NCBI GenBank assembly: GCA_947453725.1
Contig: CANGHH010000001.1
Location: 1-64,000, forward strand
Origin: Betaproteobacteria bacterium
Lineage (GTDB): Bacteria > Pseudomonadota > Gammaproteobacteria > Burkholderiales > Burkholderiaceae_C
Direction of reading: 5' to 3'
Length of the DNA stretch: 64,000 nt
The position numbers and the translations under genes were made by a program. The notes under the pieces are model-generated. The model made no database searches. It saw only the letters and a list, made by a program, of their open reading frames with translations, and had not been told where the DNA came from. Positions 27,352-37,395 of the stretch are shown here, one piece after another (position 1 is the first letter of the stretch; the number at the start of each line of letters is the position of its first letter).

Positions 27352-29688
27352 ATGCCCATCCATACCCAACACCCCCGTCGCCTGCTGGCCCGCCAGCTGT
27401 CCCTGGCCGTATCGCTGGCCCTGCTGCAGATCGGCGCTGCCAGCGCACAGAGCGCCGACGCCCCGGCGGCTGTCGACAAGAACGACGGCCTGCAGCTCGA
27501 CCGCATCGTCGTCACCGGTGCCACCGGCAAGACCACCAAGATGCGCTCCAGCGTCTCGCTGTCGTCGCTGGAAGGCGACAGCCTGGTGACCAGCACGGCG
27601 GCCAGCGCCACGGAAATCCTGCGCTCGGTGCCGGGCCTGCGTTCAGAATCCAGCGGCGGTGAAAGCAACGCCAACGTCGGCGTGCGCGGCATCCCGATTT
27701 CTGCCGGCGGCGCGCGCTACATCCAGTTCCAGGAAGACGGTCTGCCGGTGCTGCAGTTCGGTGACATCGCCTTCGCGACGCCCGACACCTGGATCCGTGC
27801 CGACGCCAGCCTGGACCGCCTGGAAGTGCTGCGCGGCGGTTCGGCCAGCACGCTGGCCACCGGCGCGCCCGGCGGCATCATCAATTTCGTCAGCAAGAAC
27901 GGCCAGGAGCAGGGCGGCAGCCTGGCGCTGACCAAGGGCCTGGGCTACGACGAGACCCGCGTCGACCTGGGCTACGGCGGCCGCCTGGCGCCCAAGACGC
28001 GCTTCTGGGTCGGCGGCTTCTACCACTCGGGCGACGGCGGCCGGGCTGGCGCATCGGGCACCGAAGGTGGGGGCCAGATCCGCGGCAACCTCACGCAGGA
28101 ACTGGCCAATGGCTTCATCCGCGTCAGCTTCAAGCACCTCGACGACCGCACCCCGACCTTCATGCCCACGCCGGTGAAGTACGTCGGCAGCAAGATCGTC
28201 GAAATCGCCGGGCTCGACCCGCGCAAGACGGCCTTCTACAACGCCGGCTGGCCGCTGGACAACACGCTGGGCAGCAGCAACGGCCGCGTGCTCAGCAACA
28301 TCCGCGACGGCTTGTCGGCCAAGACCGATGCCTTCGGTTCCGAGCTCGACCTCGACGTCGGCGCTGGCCTGCGCCTGAGCAACAACTTCAAGTGGTCGAA
28401 GAACAGCGGCCGCTTCATCGGCATCTTCCCCGGTGACGACGTCTCGGCCGCACCGGCCGGCACCACCGTGGCGACCGGCGCCAACGCGGGCAAGGCCTAC
28501 ACCGGCGAGAAGTTCACCGCCGTCATCTTCAACACCAAGGTCGACGACGCCAGCCTGGTGGCCGACGACCTGAAGCTGGCGAAGACCTTCGACCTCGGTG
28601 GCGGCAGCAAGCTGACGGCCACCGGTGGCCTGTACACCAGTGTGCAGACGCTGAACCTGACCTGGAACTTCAACCAGTATTCGCTGTCGGCCGTGGCCGA
28701 CCATGCGCAGCTGCTGAACGTGCCGGGCGTGGTCAACGGCGCGCCGGGCTTCGGCGGCTGCTGCTCGAACACGCAGGACTCGAAGTACAAGACCACCGCG
28801 CCCTACCTCAACCTGGGCTACGAGAGCGGCCCGCTGTCGATCGACGCCAGCCTGCGCCGTGACAGCAACAGCGCCAGCGGCGCCTACTACCAGTCCAACG
28901 CCGGTGTCAGCTACGACCTCAGCAAGCCCAATGTCATCGACTACAGCTTCGACCACACCGCCTACTCGGTCGGCGCGAATTACCAGCTGAGCCGCGACCT
29001 GGCGGTTTTCGGCCGCAGCAGCAAGGGCGCCGCCTACAACGCCGACCGCATCACCTTCTTCAACGCGCCGGCTCTGGTCAACGGCGCCAGCAGCAAGATC
29101 CCGGTCAACGAGGTCACGCAGTGGGAAGGCGGCGCCAAGTGGCGCCAGGGCGGCCTGAGCCTGTTCGCGACCTTGTTCTTCGCCAAGACCGACGAGATCA
29201 ACGTCGACCCGACGACCACGCCGGTCAAGGTCACGACCAACCAGTACGACAGCAAGGGTCTGGAACTGGAAACCGCCTACCGCATGGGGGCCTTCTCGGT
29301 GCAGGGCGGCCTGACCTACACCGATGCCAAGATCACCACCAGCAGCAACGCCGCGCTGGTCGGCAAGACGCCCAAGCGCCAGGCCAAGATCGTCTACCAG
29401 CTGACGCCCAGCGTGGCCATCGGCGACACGATCAACGTCGGCGCCAGCATCGTCGGCACCGGTGGCTCGAAGGACGACGGCCCGACCGGCCCGCTGACCA
29501 TCGACCTGCCGGGCTACATGGCCATCAACGCCTTCGCCAGCTTGGCGCTGACGCCGGCAGCCACGCTGGCGCTGTCGGTCAACAACCTGACCAACACCAT
29601 CGGCTACACCGAAAGCAACGACGGCCGCGGCGCTGCGCGCTCCATCAACGGCCGCACGGCCAAGGTGGTGCTGAAGTACGCTTTCTGA
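27352..29688 (+). CDS. TonB-dependent outer membrane receptor (probable sucrose uptake)
   Basis: A 778-residue protein. A signal peptide ends at ASAQSAD. A TonB-box-like LDRIVVTGA follows, then the plug (LRSVPGLRSESSGG, VGVRGIPISAGG, RLEVLRGGSASTLATGAPGG with IINFVSKNG) and a beta-barrel ending in the aromatic C-terminal residues KVVLKYAF. It moves a substrate across the outer membrane with TonB energy. Neighbours point to sucrose, as for SuxA of Xanthomonas. GAGGAG at 27341-27346 is the ribosome binding site that decides the start. Confidence 0.88.
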   Translation: MPIHTQHPRRLLARQLSLAVSLALLQIGAASAQSADAPAAVDKNDGLQLDRIVVTGATGKTTKMRSSVSLSSLEGDSLVTSTAASATEILRSVPGLRSESSGGESNANVGVRGIPISAGGARYIQFQEDGLPVLQFGDIAFATPDTWIRADASLDRLEVLRGGSASTLATGAPGGIINFVSKNGQEQGGSLALTKGLGYDETRVDLGYGGRLAPKTRFWVGGFYHSGDGGRAGASGTEGGGQIRGNLTQELANGFIRVSFKHLDDRTPTFMPTPVKYVGSKIVEIAGLDPRKTAFYNAGWPLDNTLGSSNGRVLSNIRDGLSAKTDAFGSELDLDVGAGLRLSNNFKWSKNSGRFIGIFPGDDVSAAPAGTTVATGANAGKAYTGEKFTAVIFNTKVDDASLVADDLKLAKTFDLGGGSKLTATGGLYTSVQTLNLTWNFNQYSLSAVADHAQLLNVPGVVNGAPGFGGCCSNTQDSKYKTTAPYLNLGYESGPLSIDASLRRDSNSASGAYYQSNAGVSYDLSKPNVIDYSFDHTAYSVGANYQLSRDLAVFGRSSKGAAYNADRITFFNAPALVNGASSKIPVNEVTQWEGGAKWRQGGLSLFATLFFAKTDEINVDPTTTPVKVTTNQYDSKGLELETAYRMGAFSVQGGLTYTDAKITTSSNAALVGKTPKRQAKIVYQLTPSVAIGDTINVGASIVGTGGSKDDGPTGPLTIDLPGYMAINAFASLALTPAATLALSVNNLTNTIGYTESNDGRGAARSINGRTAKVVLKYAF

Positions 29689-29753
29689 GTGCGCACGGAT
29701 CCTGCTGCTGATGCGGCTCGATCCCTGCACCCGAGGCTGAACCTGGAACTTCG

Positions 29754-31079
29754 ATGAAACCGACGAAACCGCATCTGTCCTTCTGGCAGATCGTCAACAT
29801 GAATGTCGGCTTCTTCGGCATCCAGTTCAGCTTCGGGCTGCAGCAGGCCAATATGAGCCCGATCTACCAGTACCTGGGGGCTGACGAGAGCAAGCTGCCC
29901 CTGCTCTGGCTGGCCGGGCCGCTGACCGGCCTGCTGGTGCAGCCGGTGATCGGCGCGCTCAGCGACCGCACGGTCACGCGCTGGGGCCGGCGGACGCCGT
30001 TTTTCATGATCGGCGCGCTGCTGTGCAGCCTGGGCCTGCTGTTGATGCCGCACAGCCCCACGCTGTGGTTCGCGGCCGGCCTGCTGTGGATCCTGGACGC
30101 CGCCAACAACGTGACGATGGAGCCTTACCGCGCCTACGTCAGCGACCGCCTCGACAGCGCCCAGCATTCGCTGGGCTTCCTGACGCAGAGCGCCTTCACC
30201 GGGCTGGCGCAGACGCTGGCCTACCTGGCGCCCAGCATCTTCGTCATTTTGGGGATGAACAAGGACGCGGTCGGCGGCAACCACATCCCGCAGGTCACGC
30301 TGTGGGCCTTCATCGTCGGCGCCGCGCTGTCCATCACGACCGTGTGGTGGAGCGTGCGCAAGGTGCCCGAATTGCCGATGACCGAGCCCGAGAAGGCCGA
30401 ACTGCGTGCGCGGCCGACCGGCATCGCCGCCACGCTGGGCGACATCGTCCTGGCCTTCAAGGAGATGCCGCCGGTGATGCGGCGCCTCTGGTGGATGAAG
30501 CTCTTCCAGTGGTACGGGATGATGTGCTACTGGATCTACATCGTGCCGGCGCTGGCCAAGACCATGTTCAACACCGCCGACGCCAGCAGCAGCGGCTTCC
30601 GCGACGCCAGCCTGCTGAACGGGCAGATCGGCGGCTTCTACAACTTCATCGCCTTCATCGCGGCCTTCGCGATGATCCCGGTGGTGCGCCGGCTGGGCCC
30701 CAAGAAGGTCCACGCGCTGTGTCTGACGGCCGCCGCAGCCGGCATGTGGGCCATTCCGGCCATCCACGACAAGACGCTGCTCTTCGTGCCGATGCTGGGC
30801 GTCGGTCTGGCCTGGGCCAGCATCATGGGCAACCCGTATGTGCTGCTGGCCGGCAGCATCCCGCCCGAGCGGGCCGGCGTCTACATGGGCATCTTCAACA
30901 TGTTCATCGTCGTGCCCATGCTGATCCAGATGGTCACGTTGCCGCTGATCTACCACCCGCTGCTCGGCGGCCAACCCGACAACGTCATCCGCCTGGCCGG
31001 CACGCTGCTGGCCTGCGCCGCGCTGGCCGTGCTCTTCGTTGACACCCGCAAAACGCTAGCCATCCCGTCACCCGCATGA
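29754..31079 (+). CDS. MFS sugar carrier, sucrose/H+ symporter-like
   Basis: A 441-residue protein with about 12 transmembrane segments. [20 protein letters not shown] is the RxGRRxP loop shared by sucrose carriers of plants (SUT) and SuxC-like bacterial carriers. N-terminal [19 protein letters not shown] also fits that group. It would bring sucrose across the inner membrane for the phosphorylase, whose start codon overlaps its stop (ATGA). Maltose or another disaccharide remains possible. Confidence 0.85.
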   Translation: MKPTKPHLSFWQIVNMNVGFFGIQFSFGLQQANMSPIYQYLGADESKLPLLWLAGPLTGLLVQPVIGALSDRTVTRWGRRTPFFMIGALLCSLGLLLMPHSPTLWFAAGLLWILDAANNVTMEPYRAYVSDRLDSAQHSLGFLTQSAFTGLAQTLAYLAPSIFVILGMNKDAVGGNHIPQVTLWAFIVGAALSITTVWWSVRKVPELPMTEPEKAELRARPTGIAATLGDIVLAFKEMPPVMRRLWWMKLFQWYGMMCYWIYIVPALAKTMFNTADASSSGFRDASLLNGQIGGFYNFIAFIAAFAMIPVVRRLGPKKVHALCLTAAAAGMWAIPAIHDKTLLFVPMLGVGLAWASIMGNPYVLLAGSIPPERAGVYMGIFNMFIVVPMLIQMVTLPLIYHPLLGGQPDNVIRLAGTLLACAALAVLFVDTRKTLAIPSPA

Positions 31080-32566
31080 AGAACCAGGTCCAGCTCATCA
31101 CCTATGTCGATCGCCTGGGCGGCGGCGGCCTGGCCGAACTGCAGGCGCTGCTGAACGGCCCCGAATCCAAGCTCCAGGGTGTGTTCGGCGGCGTCCACCT
31201 GCTGCCTTTCTTCAACCCGATCGACGGCGCCGACGCCGGCTTCGACCCCATCGACCACACCCAGGTCGATCCGCGCCTGGGCGACTGGGCCGACATCCGC
31301 GCGCTGACCGGGCACGTCGAGGTGATGGGCGACGTCATCGTCAACCACATGTCCAGCGACTCGCCGCAGTTCCGCGACTACGCCCGGCTGGGTTCGGCGT
31401 CGAAGTACGCCGGCCTGTTCCTGACGATGGACGCGGTCTTCCCGAACGGCGCCACCGAGAGCGACCTGCTGGCCATCTACCGCCCGCGGCCCGGCATGCC
31501 CTTCACCTTCACGACACTGGCCAACGGTGAGCGCAAGATCCTGTGGACCACCTTCACGCCGAGCCAGGTCGACATCGACGTGCACCATGACCAGGGCGCG
31601 GCTTACCTGCAGAGCATCCTGGACACCTTCGCCGCCAACGGCATCCGCATGGTGCGGCTGGATGCGGTCGGTTATGCGATCAAGAAGGCCGGCTCGAGCT
31701 GCTTCATGCTGCCCGAGACTTACGCCTTCATCGCGGCCTTCGCGGCGCAGGCCCGATCGCTGGGCATCGAGGTGCTGGTCGAAATCCATTCGTATTACCA
31801 AAAGCAGATCGCCATCGCCCAGCAGGTCGATTGGGTCTACGACTTCGCCTTGCCGCCGCTGGTGCTGCACGCCTTGTTCTTCCAGACCGCCGAGCCGTTG
31901 AAGGCCTGGATCCGCGTGCGGCCGGCGAATGCGCTGACCGTGCTGGACACCCACGACGGCATCGGCATCATCGACATCGGGGCCGACGCCAGCGACCGCG
32001 TCGGGCGGCCGGGTCTGGTGCCGCCGGCCGAACTGGACGCGCTGGTGGAACGCATCCACGCCAACAGCGGCGGCGCCAGCCGCAAGGCCACTGGCGCTGC
32101 GGCCAGCAACCTCGACCTCTACCAGGTCAACTGCACCTTCTACGACGCGCTGGCGCGCCAGGACGCGGCCTATCTGCTGGCGCGTGCCATCCAGTTCTTC
32201 ATGCCCGGCGTGCCGCAGGTCTACTACGTCGGCCTGCTGGCTGGCGAGAACGACCTCGACCTGCTGGCCGCCAGCGGTGTCGGTCGCGACATCAACCGCC
32301 ACCGCTACAGCCCGGACGAGATCGCCGCCGCACTGCAGCGGCCGGTGGTGGCTCGGCTGCTGGACCTGATCCGGCTGCGCAACGAAAACCCCGCTTTCGG
32401 CGGCGCCTTCAGCCTGCTGGACAGTGCGCCTGACCGCCTGCTGATGCGCTGGCAAGCCGGCGCACACGGTGCCGAACTGCAGGCCGACCTGCATACGGGC
32501 ACCGGTCGCATCGTGGTGTCGGACGGCGTGGCGCCCGAGCGCGTGATCGAACTCCACGCCGCCTGA
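31076..32566 (+). CDS. Sucrose phosphorylase (GH13 subfamily 18)
   Basis: A 496-residue enzyme converting sucrose and phosphate to glucose 1-phosphate and fructose. The nucleophile Asp in MVRLDAVGYAIKK, acid/base Glu in VLVEIHSYYQKQ and stabilising Asp in LDTHDGIGIIDI are in place. QVYYVGLLAGENDLDLL and GRDINRHRYS match classical sucrose phosphorylases rather than the glucosylglycerate-type relatives. The length (about 490-505) is normal. No fructokinase is encoded nearby, so fructose must be used by an enzyme elsewhere. Confidence 0.9.
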   Translation: MKNQVQLITYVDRLGGGGLAELQALLNGPESKLQGVFGGVHLLPFFNPIDGADAGFDPIDHTQVDPRLGDWADIRALTGHVEVMGDVIVNHMSSDSPQFRDYARLGSASKYAGLFLTMDAVFPNGATESDLLAIYRPRPGMPFTFTTLANGERKILWTTFTPSQVDIDVHHDQGAAYLQSILDTFAANGIRMVRLDAVGYAIKKAGSSCFMLPETYAFIAAFAAQARSLGIEVLVEIHSYYQKQIAIAQQVDWVYDFALPPLVLHALFFQTAEPLKAWIRVRPANALTVLDTHDGIGIIDIGADASDRVGRPGLVPPAELDALVERIHANSGGASRKATGAAASNLDLYQVNCTFYDALARQDAAYLLARAIQFFMPGVPQVYYVGLLAGENDLDLLAASGVGRDINRHRYSPDEIAAALQRPVVARLLDLIRLRNENPAFGGAFSLLDSAPDRLLMRWQAGAHGAELQADLHTGTGRIVVSDGVAPERVIELHAA

Positions 32567-32612
32567 CTGCCGCCCGCGCGGCCGGGTGCCCGGCCCGCAG
32601 CGCAGACGCCCA

Positions 32613-32644
32613 GAAAAAAGCCCCGCACCAGGCGGGGCTTTTGC
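32613..32644. terminator. Bidirectional terminator between sucrose phosphorylase gene and rne
   Basis: GCCCCGC (32620-32626) pairs with GCGGGGC (32632-32638) over a 5-base loop. T residues follow on the plus strand and an A-run precedes (32614-32619), which is the T-run for the minus strand, so it can end both convergent operons. Confidence 0.8.
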
Positions 32645-32677
32645 CTTGCGATGCAGGCCGCGTGCGCGGCCCGTGCT

Positions 32678-35600
32678 TCAGGGGCTGGCGCTCGCTTCGA
32701 ACGGCAGCTTGATCTGCGACAGGTCCTTGCGCGTCTCGACCAGCACCAGCGGGCCGACGTCTTCCAGCACGTGGCGCTTGGGTTCGCGCGGCACGCGGAC
32801 CGGCTGCGGCTCGGCGGCCATCGCGGCCTGCACGGCGCGGATCTTCTCGGCGTCCGAGTTGACCCACTCCAGACCGGCGGTCTGGGCGATGGTCTGCAGC
32901 GCTGCGGTCGGCAGCGTGTAAGGCTCGGCGCGCGCCGCTGCGGGCGCCGCTGCGGGCGCAGATGCCGGTGCCGGTGCCGGTGCCGGTGCCGGTGCCGGTG
33001 CCGGTGCCGGTGCCGCCACGGCGGCCGGTGCGGCGGCTGCCGCAAAAGGCGCCGCCACGACCACATCGGCAACGGCCGGCGCAGCGACCGCTTCGGGCTG
33101 CGCCTCGGCGACCACCCCGGCTGCGGCTTCGACCGGTGTCGCCGCGGTGGCCTGTTCGGCCACCGGGGCCATGCCCTCGTCGAAGGTGGCCACGGCCAGC
33201 GGCGCGACGGCCGTGGCTTCGCCGCCGTTGTCACCGCCATCGGCTGCGCGCGGCACGCCTTCTTCACGGCCCTCGCGGTTGCGGTCACGGCCACCGCGGC
33301 CGCGGCGACGGCCGCGTTCGCGCTCGCCGCCTTCGGCCGGTGCTTCGCTGCCTTCGGCGGCCGGTGCCGCCTGGGCATCGCCAGCGCCGCTGGCGCCGGT
33401 CACGGCGGCGGCTTCGCTGCCTTCGGCGCTGGCGCCCTCTTCGCGGGTCACACCGGCTTCGTCAGCCCGGCCTTCGCCGCGGTCACGGCCACCGCGCCGG
33501 CGGCGGCGACGGCCGTCGCGTTCACCATCGGCGGCCGGCGTCTCGGCGCCGGCGGCCGTGTCGGCCAGGGCTTGCACGCCGGCTTCGACGCTGCTGCCCT
33601 CGGCGCGCGGCTCGGCGTTGCGCTCGGGGCGCGGACCGCGGCGGCCTTCACCCCGTTCACCGCGTTCGCCGCGCGGGGCGCGTTCTTCGCGTTCGGGTGT
33701 CGGCGCGCCGTCGACCACGGGCAGGTCGACGCGCGGCGCACGGGGTTCACGCGGCTCGCGCGGTTCGCGGCCTTCCGGACGGGCTTCGTTGCGCGTCTCG
33801 GCGCTGCGCTCGGCACCCCGCTCACCGCGGCCGCCACGGCCTTCCTTGCCGTCACGGTCGCGACCGTTGCGGGTGGCGCCGCGCTCGCCGCCGCGATCAC
33901 CGTTGCGCTCGCTGCGTTCACCGCCACGGCCGCCGCGTTCGCCGCGTCGGCCGTCGCGCTTCTCGGGCGTGGCAGCGGCCGGCGCTGCTGCCGGGGCCGC
34001 GGCGGGCGCCGCAGCCGGCGTTGGCGCAGCCGGTGCGCCGAACAGGCGCGACACCCAGCCAAAGAAGCCACCGCCGGGGGCAGCGGCGGGCGCTGCCGCT
34101 GCCGCAGGCGCCGGCGCCGGCCGCGGGGCCACCACGGCCACCGGGGCCGCTGCGACCACCGGCGCGGGCACCGGTGCGGAGGGCGCCGGCATGTCGGGCA
34201 GCACCCCCTTGATCAGCGGTTCCTGCTTGGGCTTGGTGGCCTTCTCGCGACGGGTGACGCTTTCCTCTTCGGTCGGCTCCTCGATCATCGTGTAGCTGGC
34301 CTGCAGGTTTTCCAGGCGCGGGTCGTCGTGGCGCAGGCGTTCGAGCTTGTAGTTCGGCGTCTCGATGTGCCGGTTGGGCACCAGCAGGACGGTGACGCGC
34401 TGCTTCATCTCGATCTTGGTGATCTCGGTGCGCTTCTCGTTGAGCAGGAAGCTGGTCACTTCGACCGGCACCTGCACGTGCACCGCGGCGGTGTTTTCCT
34501 TCAGCGCCTCTTCCTGGATGATGCGCAGGATCTGCAGCGCCGACGACTCGGTGTCGCGGATGTGGCCGGTGCCGTTGCAGCGCGGGCAGGTGATGTGGTT
34601 GCCCTCGGACAGCGCCGGGCGCAGCCGCTGGCGGCTCAGTTCGAGCAGGCCGAACTTGCTGATCGACGAGAACTGCACGCGGGCGCGGTCCGAGCGCAGC
34701 GCGTCGCGCAGCCGGGTCTCGACCTCGCGGCGGTTCTTGCTCTCTTCCATGTCGATGAAGTCGACGACGATCAGGCCACCGAGGTCGCGCAGGCGCATCT
34801 GGCGCGCCACCTCGTCGGCGGCTTCCAGGTTGGTGCGGGTGGCGGTTTCCTCGATGTCGCTGCCGCGGGTGCTGCGCGCCGAGTTGACGTCGACGCTGAC
34901 CAGCGCTTCGGTGTGGTCGATGACGATGGCGCCGCCCGACGGCAGGTTGACCGTGCGGCTGAAGGCCGTCTCGATCTGGTGCTCGATCTGGAAGCGGCTG
35001 AACAGCGCCGCGTCGTCGCGGTAGCGCTTCACGCGATTGGCCGTTTCCGGCATCACGTGGTTCATGAACTGCTGGGCCTGATCGAAGATGTCGTCGGTGT
35101 CGATCAGGATCTCGCCGATGTCCGCGGTGAAGTAGTCGCGGATGGCGCGGATCACCAGGCTGCTTTCCTGGTAGATCAGGTAGGCCCCCTTGCCGCCCTT
35201 GGACGCGCCGTCGATGGCGGTCCACAGCTTGAGCATGTAGTTCAGGTCCCACTGCAGCTCTTCGGCGCTGCGGCCGATGCCGGCGGTGCGCGCGATCAGC
35301 GACATGCCCTTGGGGTAGTCGAGCTGGTCGAGGTTTTCCTTCAGCTCTTCGCGCTGTTCGCCCTCGATGCGGCGGCTGACGCCACCGCCGCGCGGGTTGT
35401 TGGGCATCAGCACCAGGTAGCGGCCGGCCAGCGAGACGAAGGTGGTCAGCGCTGCGCCCTTGTTGCCGCGCTCTTCCTTCTCCACTTGCACCAGCAGGCT
35501 GTCGCCTTCCCGGACGGCGTCCTGGATGCGCGCGTCGCGGGCGTTGACGCCCTCGCGGAAGTAGTTCTTGCTGATTTCCTTGAACGGCAGGAAGCCGTGG

Positions 35601-35791
35601 CGGTCTTCGCCGTAGTCGACGAAGCAGGCTTCCAGCGACGGTTCGACCCGGGTGATGACGGCCTTGTAGATATTGCCCTTGCGCTGTTCGCGCCCTTCGA
35701 TTTCGGTCTCGAAGTCGAGCAGTTTCTGGCCATCGACGATCGCCAGCCGCCGCTCTTCAGGCTGCGTGGCATTGATCAACATGCGTTTCAT
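32678..35791 (-). CDS. rne: Ribonuclease E
   Basis: A 1037-residue endoribonuclease. The N-terminal catalytic half (about 1-520) has [17 protein letters not shown], the S1 domain ([20 protein letters not shown]), the DNase I-like catalytic region ([11 protein letters not shown], with [11 protein letters not shown]) and the Zn-link CPRCNGTGH. The C-terminal half is disordered, rich in Arg/Glu/Gly/Pro/Ala, with an Ala-Pro dipeptide run near residue 940, and probably scaffolds the degradosome. It matures rRNA/tRNA and turns over mRNA. The long leader (next entry) may serve autoregulation, as known for rne. Confidence 0.95.
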   Translation of the reverse strand: MKRMLINATQPEERRLAIVDGQKLLDFETEIEGREQRKGNIYKAVITRVEPSLEACFVDYGEDRHGFLPFKEISKNYFREGVNARDARIQDAVREGDSLLVQVEKEERGNKGAALTTFVSLAGRYLVLMPNNPRGGGVSRRIEGEQREELKENLDQLDYPKGMSLIARTAGIGRSAEELQWDLNYMLKLWTAIDGASKGGKGAYLIYQESSLVIRAIRDYFTADIGEILIDTDDIFDQAQQFMNHVMPETANRVKRYRDDAALFSRFQIEHQIETAFSRTVNLPSGGAIVIDHTEALVSVDVNSARSTRGSDIEETATRTNLEAADEVARQMRLRDLGGLIVVDFIDMEESKNRREVETRLRDALRSDRARVQFSSISKFGLLELSRQRLRPALSEGNHITCPRCNGTGHIRDTESSALQILRIIQEEALKENTAAVHVQVPVEVTSFLLNEKRTEITKIEMKQRVTVLLVPNRHIETPNYKLERLRHDDPRLENLQASYTMIEEPTEEESVTRREKATKPKQEPLIKGVLPDMPAPSAPVPAPVVAAAPVAVVAPRPAPAPAAAAAPAAAPGGGFFGWVSRLFGAPAAPTPAAAPAAAPAAAPAAATPEKRDGRRGERGGRGGERSERNGDRGGERGATRNGRDRDGKEGRGGRGERGAERSAETRNEARPEGREPREPREPRAPRVDLPVVDGAPTPEREERAPRGERGERGEGRRGPRPERNAEPRAEGSSVEAGVQALADTAAGAETPAADGERDGRRRRRRGGRDRGEGRADEAGVTREEGASAEGSEAAAVTGASGAGDAQAAPAAEGSEAPAEGGERERGRRRGRGGRDRNREGREEGVPRAADGGDNGGEATAVAPLAVATFDEGMAPVAEQATAATPVEAAAGVVAEAQPEAVAAPAVADVVVAAPFAAAAAPAAVAAPAPAPAPAPAPAPAPASAPAAAPAAARAEPYTLPTAALQTIAQTAGLEWVNSDAEKIRAVQAAMAAEPQPVRVPREPKRHVLEDVGPLVLVETRKDLSQIKLPFEASASP
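32967..33014. repeat. Eight perfect copies of a 6-bp unit inside rne
   Basis: GGTGCC occurs eight times in tandem (minus-strand coding, Ala-Pro dipeptides) in the C-terminal disordered part of RNase E. The unit is a multiple of three, so copy number change would lengthen or shorten the linker without a frameshift. Confidence 0.85.
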
Positions 35792-36408
35792 GTGCGCTCC
35801 TGCGGGCCGTTGGGACCCGCTTCATCCATGCTTGGGCAAGCCGCTCAGGTGGGCCGCCCTTCTTGACACAGATGCACGAAAAACGCGGTCGAACCGAAGT
35901 CGCGAGTGCCCTGGACTGCGATCACGCCGCCGGGTGGCGGTCAGTGGCGCAGCGTTGGCGCGTGCGTCTCGGCGGATGCTGCAACAGGATGGGTCGGCGT
36001 CTGCCCGGGCCGCTGCGGATCGCGCAGCGGTGTTTCCAAAGCTGTGCCAGTCCGGGCGTCGGCGTGTGGCCGAGGCAGGACAGGGCAGGCGTTGGGGATG
36101 GCGGTAGACGGGGACGACATGGACTGCTGCGAGCGCGCCGGGCGCTGGGTGCAAGACGGCGGCGGACCGGGTCTTGCACCATGGGATTCACGGTGGCCTC
36201 GCTGACGATGTGCAGCGAGGGCGGGTTCTTCTGCATTCTTCTGCCGCCTGCGGCTGTGGCCTGCCGGGTCACTGGGGGGCCCCGGCCCGATCACCGCCTC
36301 AGGCGTTGCATCACCTCTTTGCCCGCACGATCTCCGTGCAGAGCAGACCACGCAAGCGCCGGAACAGCCCGGGTAAACTCCGTCAAATCAAGCACTTACG
36401 GCCCGAAC
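35792..36408. other. Divergent region between rne and rluC
   Basis: No convincing protein gene in 617 bases, although the rluC frame stays open far upstream. It probably holds the long 5' leader of rne, which in other bacteria RNase E itself cleaves, and both promoters. TCAAATCAAGCACTTAC at 36383-36399 is the reverse of a motif repeated near 63884. TAAACT at 36373-36378 is a weak -10 candidate for rluC. Confidence 0.5.
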
Positions 36409-37395
36409 GTGGAGCTGAAGAGTATAGAGGGGAAAGTCGCGCTACCTGATCACCCAGCCCTGCCTGCCGTACGCCATCTGACGGTGGACGCCGAATCGGC
36501 CGGCCAACGCCTGGACAACTACCTGATGCGCATGCTCAAGGGCGTGCCCAAGACCCACGTCTACCGGGTCATCCGCTCGGGCGAGGTGCGCATCAACAAG
36601 GGCCGTGTCCACGCCGACACCCGCGTCGCCGAGGGCGACGACGTGCGCCTGCCGCCGGTGCGGGTGGCAGAAAAGCCGGCCGGCCCGCTGGCGCCGGCCC
36701 GCGAGTTCCCGATCCTGCTGGAAGACGAGCACCTGCTGGCCATCGTCAAGCCGGCCGGCGTGGCGGTGCACGGCGGCAGCGGCGTCAGCTTCGGCGTGAT
36801 CGAGCAGTTGCGCCGCTCGCGGCCCGGCGCCAAGTTCCTCGAACTGGTGCACCGGCTCGACAAGGAAACCTCGGGCATCCTGCTGCTGGCCAAGAAGCGC
36901 AGCGCGCTGACGGCGCTGCAGGACCAGTTCCGCAGCCGCGATACCGGCAAGATCTACGCGGCCGCCGTGCTGGGCACCTGGCCGGAGAACCTGAAGGTCA
37001 TCGACCTGGCCCTGCACAAGGGGCTGGACGCCGCCGGCGAGCGCCACGTCCGGGTGGTGCCGGCCGACCACGCAGACGGCCGGCGTTCGATCACGCTGGT
37101 CAAGGTGCTGCAGCGGCGGCCCGACTTCACGCTGCTCGAGGTGACCATCAAGACCGGCCGCACGCACCAGATCCGCGTCCACCTGGCGCACAGCGGCCAC
37201 CCCATCGTCGGCGACCCCAAGTACGGCGACTTCGCGCGCAACAAGCTCTTCGCCAGGCAGCACCGCTTCGAGCGCATGTTCCTGCACGCGCGGCAACTGG
37301 CTTTCGACCACCCCGCCACTGGCGAGCGCATCACCCTGCAGGCGCCGCTGCCTGCCGATTGCGCAACACTGTGCGCGACACCCTCGCATCCATGA
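36409..37395 (+). CDS. rluC: 23S rRNA pseudouridine synthase RluC
   Basis: A 328-residue enzyme. N-terminal S4 domain (GQRLDNYLMRMLKGVPKTHV, then RSGEVRINKGRV), and the catalytic Asp in ELVHRLDKETSGILLLAKK. GRTHQIRVHLAHSGHPIVGD is the RluA-family C-terminal box. It makes pseudouridines 955, 2504 and 2580 in 23S rRNA. I chose the GTG at 36409; the open frame upstream lacks RluC-like sequence. The divergent pairing with rne is conserved in proteobacteria. Confidence 0.93.
   Translation: MELKSIEGKVALPDHPALPAVRHLTVDAESAGQRLDNYLMRMLKGVPKTHVYRVIRSGEVRINKGRVHADTRVAEGDDVRLPPVRVAEKPAGPLAPAREFPILLEDEHLLAIVKPAGVAVHGGSGVSFGVIEQLRRSRPGAKFLELVHRLDKETSGILLLAKKRSALTALQDQFRSRDTGKIYAAAVLGTWPENLKVIDLALHKGLDAAGERHVRVVPADHADGRRSITLVKVLQRRPDFTLLEVTIKTGRTHQIRVHLAHSGHPIVGDPKYGDFARNKLFARQHRFERMFLHARQLAFDHPATGERITLQAPLPADCATLCATPSHP

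Noticed and set aside
27643..29730. Long antisense frame opposite the TonB receptor gene
   Set aside because: No domain, composition typical of antisense GC shadow; the receptor frame has a signal peptide, plug and terminal aromatic residue.
32967..33014. Tandem repeat considered as a CRISPR-like array
   Set aside because: Six-base units without spacers inside a coding region; no CRISPR array or cas gene was seen anywhere in the window.
32651..35866. Open frame of over 1000 codons antisense to rne
   Set aside because: A shadow caused by high GC and strong codon bias in rne; the translation has no recognisable domain and RNase E motifs are unmistakable on the other strand.
35863..36408. Upstream extension of the rluC frame
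   Set aside because: Open by chance; sequence is not RluC-like and lies in the expected rne leader.
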